Below are positions 1 to 6,001 of a stretch of DNA of 13,789 bases, in pieces. Source of the stretch: CAYTAP01 sp964435775 (lineage in GTDB: Bacteria > Planctomycetota > Phycisphaerae > Tepidisphaerales > Tepidisphaeraceae); assembly GCA_964435775.1 (NCBI GenBank), contig CAYTAP010000108.1:1-13789 (forward strand), given 5' to 3'. Every line of letters begins with the position of its first letter. Position 1 is the stretch's first letter. Both the position numbers and the translations under genes were made by a program. A model generated the notes under the pieces. That model was not told the origin of the DNA. It saw nothing but the letters and a program-made list of their open reading frames with translations, and made no database searches.

Positions 1-11
1 CAGCGGAAATT

Positions 12-61
12 GGAGGGCGTTGCTCCCGCAACGCCGCAGCATCGCGGGAGCGACGCCCTCC
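12..61. repeat. Long near-perfect hairpin, REP-like or terminator
   Basis: Bases 12-29 and 44-61 are inverted copies of each other (17 of 18 positions), separated by a 14-base loop. An alternative small stem, GCGTTG (17-22) with CAACGC (29-34), can form inside the left half. It lies about 130 bases past the stop of the minus-strand surface protein gene and is followed on that strand by AATTT. It could therefore end that transcript or one entering from the left, or be a dispersed palindromic repeat. The fold is seen directly; the role is inference. The remaining bases of 1-191 show no gene I can support. Confidence 0.5.
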
Positions 62-191
62 ATCCATGCACATCGGCCACAATAATTGACTACCCCCAAA
101 CCCACCCCCTGCGAGCATGCGGGCGAGATATCGCGCGCCGAGTGCGAGTCACGGTGCACCGCGACATCGAGGCGCCTGGTCCACACGACAC

Positions 192-2489
192 TTACCCCAC
201 ACCCGCCGCGACGAAGACGCCGCCGTCGAAACCTTCGTATGGCGAGAAGTTGTCCTGCGACATAAGCGACGAGTCATTCAGCGCATCAACCCGCGCCATA
301 TAGCCTGGCGCGGGGGCGGCGAAGAACTCCGATGCGCCGTTGATCACCACTCCGCCGAGTCGCGTGCCCGATCCATACAGTGATGGATCGATCACCATCT
401 GGGAGAACAATTGTCCGTTCGCGCCATTAAAATACTTGATCGGACCGGCCGCGCGGCTGCGGCTAACCGCCACGTCGGCTTTGCCGTCTCCGTTCACATC
501 GCCGCTCGTCACGTTCACGCCGGCGCGCCCGCCTGTTGCAGGGTCAAATGCCATGAAATTGAGCAGCAGCGCGTTGTCATCCCGCCCGCTGAAGGCGCGG
601 ACATGCGGCGCGGCGTCGGCGGCGCCGGTGATGATGTCATCGCGTCCGTCGCCATTGACATCGCCTCCCGCCACATGCACGCCGCCGGCGAATGCCGCAT
701 CGTAGGCATAGAAGCTTTTCAGCACGGCGCCGTTCGTACCGTCGAACACCTTCACATGCGGCCCGGCGCCCGGCCCGGCGCCGGTGATGATGTCGGGCGT
801 CCCGTCGCCGTTGACATCCCCCACCGCGACGAATACGCCGCCGGCAAACGCCGGATCGTATGCAAAAAATGAACCGAGCATCCCCGGCAACGGCGCGCCG
901 CTGGCGCCATCAAACACGCGCACATTCGGACCCGCGCCCGGGCCGGCCGCCACGACCACATCATCGATCCCATCGCCGTTGAAGTCCCCCATCGCCACAC
1001 GCACCCCGCCGCTGAAGCCGGGGTCAAACGCCATGAAGCTCAGCCGCTGCTCGAGCGGACCGCTCCCCATCACCCGCGCGAAGACTTTCACATGCGGACC
1101 CGCGCCGGCATCGGCGCCGGTGGCGACCGCGGCGCTCGGTGGCGCTGAAACAAACCGCTGCACGATGAAGTTGATATGCCCCGACGAGTTCTTCGCCTCG
1201 ACCGCGACTACGATCCGTCCGGCCGGATCGAGCGCCAACCCCTCGGCCGTGTCGAAATTCCCCTGATAATCCGTCCACGTTTCCCCATTGGGATGAAATG
1301 ACGTGTCGGCCACGCCGGCGGCGGTGTATCGGATGATCCCCGCGTCGCTGGTCCCGTTGAACAGCCGCCCGATGACCAGAATCCTCCCGTCCGGCTGCAC
1401 AAGGACATCGCGCGGCACATCCGGCTGCGAGGGGTTGTGATCGTTGAGCACGCGCCCGGTGCCGTCGCCGCCGAAGCTCGTGTCGAACGTGCCGTTGCTG
1501 TTGAATTGCGCCAGCCCGATGGCGTATTGCCCGCTTTTGGTCACTTCGCCGGTGACGAGGATTTTCCCCCCACCGGTCAAGGCGACACCCCACGCCATGT
1601 CGCTCCCTCCGTACCAGTCGTAGGTCACGCGGCCGCCAGTGCCGAAAGTTGAATCGAGCGAGCCATTCGGATTGACGCGCATGATCGCCCAATCGGTTTG
1701 CGAGGAGATCGCCCGCTGCCCCACCACAACCATCTTCCCATCGGGCCCAATGACCATCCCCTGCACCTGGTCATTGGAGGATGTTCCCTGAAACGCGGTC
1801 GTCATCCGGCCGCCCGAGCCGAAGGTAAGGTCCGGCGATCCATCAGCGTTGAAACGCGCCACGGCGAATTGATCGCCCGTCCCCGATGCCGCCGTCCCCG
1901 CCGCGACGATCCGTCCCTGGGCATCGAAGCGAAGCTGGCGAATGGTGTCGGCGGACCGCCCCGAGTCGCTCGAGCTGTAGTAATTGACGATGACCAACCC
2001 GTTGTCGCCAAACGTCGCATCCCGGCTTCCGTCCGGGTTGAGGCGCAAAATCGCGCCGTTCTGATCCCCATCAATCGTGACATCGCCGCCAATCAGGATT
2101 TTGTTGTCGCTTTGGATGAGGACCGTGAACGCCTCATCATAATCCCCGTCGAAATCGATCAACATCTTTCCGTCGCTCGCGAAAGAAGTGTCGAGCGAAC
2201 CATCGATGTTCAACCGGGCGATCGACCAGTCATCCCCCGCCGGTGTTGACGCCGTCTTCGTCCCCCCCACCGCGACGATTTTCCCATCCGCCTGGATCGC
2301 CACCTGCGCGGCATATGCCTCGGTCCCGAAATCAACCACCGCCATGCCATTGTTGCCGAATGATTGATCAAGCGATCCCACCGCGCTCAAAAGCGTGCGC
2401 GATTCGAGTGTCTGGAGGACAGCGCGATCGCATCGCCCGGTTGCCGGCCGCGCGGGCAACGAACGACCCGCGCCCAACCGCACACACAT
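192..2489 (-). CDS. Secreted delta-60 / FG-GAP repeat surface protein with planctomycete N-terminal motif
   Basis: A 765-residue protein with no enzyme motif. Residues 28-35 read LESRTLLS, the N-terminal motif typical of large planctomycete extracellular proteins (Pfam 'Planc_extracel' type). Residues 39-445 hold seven delta-60 type repeats, each opening like SLDQSFGNNG (39, 98, 155, 218, 277, 334, 393) and usually followed by a QxDGKI-like strand. Residues 460-765 hold FG-GAP/VCBS-like repeats with four calcium-loop motifs, DxNGDGxxD, at 502, 558, 610 and 664, and GAGPHVKVF-like strands. Such repeats form beta-propellers. An outer-surface adhesive or structural role is inference. The frame stays open to 2669, but I chose ATG 2489 because it puts the motif near the N terminus, avoids overlap with the divergent gene and lies downstream of a candidate promoter. 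The protein ends in GGVFVAAGVG, the opening of a further repeat unit. Confidence 0.85.
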   Translation of the reverse strand: MCVRLGAGRSLPARPATGRCDRAVLQTLESRTLLSAVGSLDQSFGNNGMAVVDFGTEAYAAQVAIQADGKIVAVGGTKTASTPAGDDWSIARLNIDGSLDTSFASDGKMLIDFDGDYDEAFTVLIQSDNKILIGGDVTIDGDQNGAILRLNPDGSRDATFGDNGLVIVNYYSSSDSGRSADTIRQLRFDAQGRIVAAGTAASGTGDQFAVARFNADGSPDLTFGSGGRMTTAFQGTSSNDQVQGMVIGPDGKMVVVGQRAISSQTDWAIMRVNPNGSLDSTFGTGGRVTYDWYGGSDMAWGVALTGGGKILVTGEVTKSGQYAIGLAQFNSNGTFDTSFGGDGTGRVLNDHNPSQPDVPRDVLVQPDGRILVIGRLFNGTSDAGIIRYTAAGVADTSFHPNGETWTDYQGNFDTAEGLALDPAGRIVVAVEAKNSSGHINFIVQRFVSAPPSAAVATGADAGAGPHVKVFARVMGSGPLEQRLSFMAFDPGFSGGVRVAMGDFNGDGIDDVVVAAGPGAGPNVRVFDGASGAPLPGMLGSFFAYDPAFAGGVFVAVGDVNGDGTPDIITGAGPGAGPHVKVFDGTNGAVLKSFYAYDAAFAGGVHVAGGDVNGDGRDDIITGAADAAPHVRAFSGRDDNALLLNFMAFDPATGGRAGVNVTSGDVNGDGKADVAVSRSRAAGPIKYFNGANGQLFSQMVIDPSLYGSGTRLGGVVINGASEFFAAPAPGYMARVDALNDSSLMSQDNFSPYEGFDGGVFVAAGVG

Positions 2490-2823
2490 TTTGCCAATCC
2501 ATCGATCGATCAATTGCAGCACCACAAAACATCTCCCCAAGCCAAGCCGGCCATTGGACCTCTTTAGTATAGTCGAATAAGAAATTGGCGGCTTGACCGC
2601 GCCGGATTCAATTTTGGCCGACATACGGCCTGCGTCAAGCGATTCACTTCCAATCGCAACTTTACGCACTAAAATGGCCTCATCGCCCGACGGAGAACCG
2701 CCGGACCGCCGGCATCGCTCAAGTCGTTGCCGGTATGACCCGATTCATCACTACAGGCGCACCTTGAACACGCCCCGCCGCCCGATGAATCGGGCCGCGG
2801 CATCCCCCATTGAGACGACCTGG
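2490..2823. promoter_or_regulatory. Divergent intergenic region
   Basis: This stretch separates the minus-strand surface protein from the plus-strand membrane protein. Both frames stay open through it, giving N-terminal extensions that look unlike protein (low-complexity, Arg/Pro-rich), so I treat it as non-coding. It holds a TATACT hexamer for the minus strand (2566-2571), a TAAAAT hexamer for the plus strand (2670-2675, no good -35) and a 10-base perfect palindrome ATCGATCGAT (2501-2510) 11 bases upstream of the minus-strand ATG. No RNA gene is visible. Confidence 0.45.
2566..2571 (-). promoter_or_regulatory. Candidate -10 box for the delta-60/FG-GAP gene
   Basis: Reading the minus strand, TATACT (5 of 6 to TATAAT) lies 76 bases before ATG 2489. 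Transcription would begin near 2559, inside the longer reading frame, which supports the shorter start. No convincing -35 box precedes it, so this is a weak single-element call. Confidence 0.35.
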
Positions 2824-4407
2824 ATGTTCCTCATGACCCCGCGCATCCCGCTGTCGATCCGCCTGAGCGGCGCCGGCGAGGGGATGCGCGCCTGCGCCGG
2901 GCGACTTGAGCTGATCCTGCTCGCTGGAGCGTTGGCGCTGATCATGATCGCGCAGATCAGCGCATCGGCGCCCCAAATCCTCCTCAAGGGTTACTTCTGG
3001 CAGGATGAGCAGTTCACGCAAATCGTGGCGTCCGATCCACTCGTCCTCCACTCGATCCACGCCGTCATGGAAGGCGCGGACTCCAACCCCCCCACCCTGC
3101 ACCTGCTCATCCGCGCCTTTCGGGCGCTGGTTCCCGGCCCGGATGAAGTCGTCTATCGCGTCTTCATCCTCCTCGTCGCCTGGGTTGGGCTGATCGCGAC
3201 GTATGCCGTCCTTCGACGTTCCTTCGGCATCCTGGCCAGTGCGACGGCGGTGCTGGCGCTTTGGGCGCATCCGCTGATCATGCGCGAAGCGTTCGATGCG
3301 CGCTTTTACATTCCCCTGTTCGCCGCCGCCGCGCTGTTCTGTGTCGTCTATCGCAAACCTGGATCGGACAGGAACAGTCCCTTTCTTGTGGGGCTTGTCG
3401 CGCTGCTCCTGTGTGGGTTGCACTACTTCGGCATCGCATCACTGGGCGCGATCGTCCTGGGCGATCTCCTCTTTGGCGGGGGAACGGTTGGGCAAAAAAT
3501 CCGCCGCGCCCTCCCCGCCGCCGTGGGCGCCATCCTCGCGCTGGCGATGATGGTCCCGTTCATCCTCGGGCAGCGCGCCGGCTTGAGCGTCGCCACCTGG
3601 GTTCCCGACACGCGGCTGGACAGCTTCCGCGACGCCGCCGACACCCTCTTTGCCCCCCTGTCGCTGGCGATCGTCCTCCTGGCATGGGGTGTGGCGTATT
3701 GGTGGCATCACCACCGCACGGCGACAAACAGCGCCTCCACGGACGCCGCCGCCGCGCCCGCGATGCCGGACCTGGCGCCCATGACCGGATTGATCTCCCT
3801 GCTGCTCGTTCCGGTGGTGCTGTCGATCTTCTCATTGCTGGTCCAACCGACGCTCATTCCCAAGTACATGATCACCTCGACGCTGGCACTCGCGCCGCTC
3901 ATGGCGGTCATGGCGTCGCGCATTCCGCGGCTCGGATTGGTCACGCTCGTCGGAGCGATCATCATGGTCGGAGTCATGGAGTTGAAGCACGAGGCGTGGG
4001 ACCGCCAGCAACCCTGGCTGGCCGAACAGCATCGGATGGTCGCCGAGTGCAGCGACCTGGTGGCCAGGGGCGTCCCCATCGTTGCGACCTCGCGCCGCGA
4101 GGCGTACATGCTTTACTATGCCGCGCCGCAAACCCGCGGCCATGTGTTCATCGCCGACCTGCGCCCCCTGCTCCGCAGCCAGACGCGGGACGACCTGGTC
4201 CGTCATCTTATTTTCGAGACGGATTTCGCGGCAAAATATGAAAAGCTCTATTCCGTGCCGCCGGTGATTGATGTGCGGGCGCTGCGCGGGCTTGGCAAGT
4301 TTCATCTTGTGGGCTGGTCGCCGTGGATTGCGATGTTCAAGGAGCATCTCCCCCTTCAAAAGCTGCCGGGCGATGAGATGTACAAACTGCCGGCAAACCC
4401 CGGCTGA
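2824..4407 (+). CDS. Polytopic membrane glycosyltransferase-like protein (GT-C / PMT-ArnT type)
   Basis: Probably an integral membrane enzyme that moves a sugar from a lipid-linked donor on the outer face of the cytoplasmic membrane. About 527 residues from this start. A first membrane segment (about 29-45) is followed by a loop with FWQDEQFT, whose Asp61-Glu62 matches the acidic pair in the first external loop of GT-C enzymes. A second loop has EAFDARFY (155-162), like the ExRxY motif of PMT-type proteins. Roughly nine or ten further membrane segments run to residue 385, then a soluble tail of about 140 residues. The family is inferred from topology and these motifs; the substrate is unknown. 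The start is uncertain: ATGs at 2785, 2833 and 2884 are in frame, none has a clear ribosome site, and the frame opens at 2593. The next gene starts 43 bases downstream. Confidence 0.7.
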   Translation: MFLMTPRIPLSIRLSGAGEGMRACAGRLELILLAGALALIMIAQISASAPQILLKGYFWQDEQFTQIVASDPLVLHSIHAVMEGADSNPPTLHLLIRAFRALVPGPDEVVYRVFILLVAWVGLIATYAVLRRSFGILASATAVLALWAHPLIMREAFDARFYIPLFAAAALFCVVYRKPGSDRNSPFLVGLVALLLCGLHYFGIASLGAIVLGDLLFGGGTVGQKIRRALPAAVGAILALAMMVPFILGQRAGLSVATWVPDTRLDSFRDAADTLFAPLSLAIVLLAWGVAYWWHHHRTATNSASTDAAAAPAMPDLAPMTGLISLLLVPVVLSIFSLLVQPTLIPKYMITSTLALAPLMAVMASRIPRLGLVTLVGAIIMVGVMELKHEAWDRQQPWLAEQHRMVAECSDLVARGVPIVATSRREAYMLYYAAPQTRGHVFIADLRPLLRSQTRDDLVRHLIFETDFAAKYEKLYSVPPVIDVRALRGLGKFHLVGWSPWIAMFKEHLPLQKLPGDEMYKLPANPG

Positions 4408-4434
4408 CCCTTTCCCCGAATCCCCCACGTCACC

Positions 4435-4440
4435 TATAGT
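4435..4440 (+). promoter_or_regulatory. Candidate -10 box just before the small conserved gene
   Basis: TATAGT (5 of 6 to consensus) ends 10 bases before ATG 4451. If used, the transcript would begin within a few bases of the start codon and be nearly leaderless. There is no good -35 box (CTGACC at 4404-4409 is too far away) and no Shine-Dalgarno sequence. The gene could equally be co-transcribed with the membrane protein upstream. Confidence 0.3.
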
Positions 4441-4450
4441 GGACCACGCC

Positions 4451-4789
4451 ATGAAGCTGCGCGTGAAGGACAACTCCCTGCGAATCCGCCTGAGCGCCGA
4501 TGAAGTCGAGCGGCTCTTGAACGACAAAAAAGTGGAGGCACACACCCGTTTCGCCGCGGAACCTTCGCAGTGCCTAAGCTATTGCGTCGAATCCTGGCCG
4601 GATGTCCCGGCGATGACCGCCGTGTACAAGCCCGGCCACATCCGCATCCTGATCCCCGAAGATCAGTTGCACGACTGGGGCGCAACCGGCGTCAACAGCC
4701 TCCGCGCATCCCAATCGGTCGGCAACGGCCAATCCCTCGAACTCCTGGTCGAAAAAGACATGCCGTGCAAAGATCGTGAAAGCCACTGA
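4451..4789 (+). CDS. Small conserved protein of unknown function (DUF7009-like)
   Basis: A 112-residue soluble protein with no signal peptide or membrane segment. It opens MKLRVKDNSLRIRLSADEVERL and closes with a strand leading to ELLVEKDMPCKDR. From memory this pattern (MKxRxxxNSxRxRL near the start, a leucine-rich strand, then EKDxxC near the end) matches a short family found in Bacteroidota and Planctomycetota, which I believe is called DUF7009; I could not check that. No catalytic role is known to me. The ATG at 4451 is chosen because the family begins there; the frame extends upstream to 4268 but overlaps the membrane protein gene. It starts 43 bases after that gene and may share its transcript, though a -10-like box lies right in front of it. 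Confidence 0.7.
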   Translation: MKLRVKDNSLRIRLSADEVERLLNDKKVEAHTRFAAEPSQCLSYCVESWPDVPAMTAVYKPGHIRILIPEDQLHDWGATGVNSLRASQSVGNGQSLELLVEKDMPCKDRESH

Positions 4790-4899
4790 ATCGGCCAACT
4801 CCATTCCTTTCCATCCAGCCGCCTCGTGCGCATCCTGGGAATCATCCGAAGCAGCGACGGGGTAAAACTTGCCCGCGAGAGACAAGGCAAAAGGATAAC

Positions 4900-4923
4900 A
4901 TTTTCTACTTCGGTATAGAAGAT
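4900..4923 (+). promoter_or_regulatory. UUCG-tetraloop hairpin in AT-rich gap
   Basis: Bases 4900-4908 pair with 4913-4923 around a C(TTCG)G tetraloop, with a two-base bulge (4916-4917) and one G-T pair. It sits in the 245-base gap between the small conserved gene and the prepilin gene, at the edge of a strongly AT-rich stretch (about 4890-4990) that contrasts with the GC-rich surroundings. No T run follows, so it is not a classic terminator. It may be a structured leader or processing site for the downstream gene. I recognise no known riboswitch here. Confidence 0.4.
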
Positions 4924-4981
4924 ACAGTAAATAAATTGATATATGCTGAATAAAATGCTTTCAATACCCTTCCCGTGTTGA

Positions 4982-5028
4982 TAGAATCATCGGCCACGTA
5001 GACTTCGGTTGTCGTCTAGCAAAGGCGG
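4982..5028 (+). promoter_or_regulatory. Candidate -10 box and ribosome site of the prepilin gene
   Basis: TAGAAT (4982-4987) is a good -10 match about 48 bases before the ATG; the -35 position is weak. AAAGGCGG (5021-5028), one base off AAAGGAGG, lies six bases before ATG 5035 and supports that start. Confidence 0.4.
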
Positions 5029-5034
5029 ACGCCC

Positions 5035-5874
5035 ATGATTTTTCACGGTTCACGCTTTCGACGCATCGCCGGCTTTACGCTCATTGAGCTGCTGGTGGTC
5101 ATCGGCATCATTTCGGTGCTCATCGCCCTCCTGTTGCCGGCGCTGCGCGCGGTGCGCGAGGCGTCGCTTGCGATGACTTGCCAATCCAACCTTCGCCAGT
5201 GCGGGCAGGCGATCAACCTGTACACGATTGATTACCGCGAGACGCTCCCCTATGGGGACAACAGGGACCGCAACCTGGGCACCTCCTGGCCGGAGCAACT
5301 GGCCCCATATCTGGGGATCAGCACAACCAATAAATCATCTGAAGAAACGTACGGATACTACCGTCACCTGGTCCGCAAGGTGCCCAATGCGTTGGAATGC
5401 CCAATTCCCGATTACCACCCGATTGAATCCCTGTACAAGACCTACGCCTACCAGTTCCCCCTGGCGTATCGAACGGCGTCGATGCCTCCAAAAGGGCAGT
5501 ATGGAAAAACGTCGGCCGGAAAATACGTCATCCCCTACTTCAAGATGACGCAAGTGGTTGAACCGGCCCACAAGATCATCATGCAGGATACGCTCTACGG
5601 CGGCGGGTGGATGGGACTGGTGACCGCCGTCAACGCCGAATGGACGACCTCGAATGGCGAGATCAACGAAGCCGTCTACGCCAAAATGGGCAAGCATTCA
5701 CGATCGTTCCTTCGATCCGACAGTACGAACTTTCACTCGTCAGGCACCACGTTCAATGCGCTGTTCTGCGATGGTCACGTCGAAGCCCTGACCGCCAAGG
5801 ACGTGGGAGGCGGGAAACCCACCACATCCGCGGACAAGGCCGTACGCAACAGCTATTACTCCCTGTTCAGGTAA
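5035..5874 (+). CDS. Type II secretion pseudopilin / prepilin-like protein of the H-X9-DG class
   Basis: A 279-residue prepilin-like protein. It has a short basic leader (MIFHGSRFRRIAG), a prepilin peptidase site after Gly13 and a mature end FTLIELLVVIGIISVLIALLLPAL with Glu at +5. This is the class III signal processed by a PilD-type peptidase, leaving a hydrophobic helix that anchors the protein before assembly into a pseudopilus. CQSNLRQCGQAI (49-60) and the closing FCDGHVEAL (244-252) match the large planctomycete prepilin/DUF1559-related family, which occurs in many copies per genome. The usual H-X9-DG spacing appears here as eleven residues between His234 and Asp246-Gly247. There are no neighbouring pilus assembly genes, as is common for this family, so the specific function is unknown. 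Start chosen on the prepilin leader and the AAAGGCGG site upstream. Confidence 0.88.
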   Translation: MIFHGSRFRRIAGFTLIELLVVIGIISVLIALLLPALRAVREASLAMTCQSNLRQCGQAINLYTIDYRETLPYGDNRDRNLGTSWPEQLAPYLGISTTNKSSEETYGYYRHLVRKVPNALECPIPDYHPIESLYKTYAYQFPLAYRTASMPPKGQYGKTSAGKYVIPYFKMTQVVEPAHKIIMQDTLYGGGWMGLVTAVNAEWTTSNGEINEAVYAKMGKHSRSFLRSDSTNFHSSGTTFNALFCDGHVEALTAKDVGGGKPTTSADKAVRNSYYSLFR

Positions 5875-5934
5875 TCCGCATCACACCCATCAAGCCTGTC
5901 GCCCGCCGTCCGAGGGCAAAATGACTCCCGCAGA

Positions 5935-5953
5935 GTCCGCACCCCGTGCGGAC
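5935..5953. terminator. Hairpin between convergent genes, possible bidirectional terminator
   Basis: GTCCGCAC (5935-5942) and GTGCGGAC (5946-5953) form a perfect eight-base stem with a three-base loop. It lies between the ends of the plus-strand prepilin gene (5874) and the minus-strand SGNH gene (6002), where a shared terminator would be expected. A second short stem with a TTCG loop, CCGGTTCGCCGG, follows at once (5953-5964). Neither strand has a clear T tract next to the stem, so termination is inferred from position. Confidence 0.4.
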
Positions 5954-6001
5954 CGGTTCGCCGGACAATTCAAGATGCGCCAAGCGTCATGAACGCCCCC
6001 C

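Noticed and set aside
2490..2669. 60-residue N-terminal extension of the delta-60/FG-GAP protein
   Set aside because: It overlaps the candidate promoter and the divergent gene's upstream region, carries no signal peptide, and would bury the LESRTLLS motif deeper than is usual.
2719..3423. Long minus-strand open frame opposite the membrane glycosyltransferase
   Set aside because: It lies antisense to a protein with clear membrane segments and motifs; its translation is charged, Arg/Gln-rich and repeat-free, typical of a shadow frame in GC-rich DNA.
3261..4241. Long plus-strand open frame of 326 codons inside the membrane protein gene
   Set aside because: Its product is Arg/Pro/His-rich with no domain, and the overlapping frame has strong membrane-protein character.
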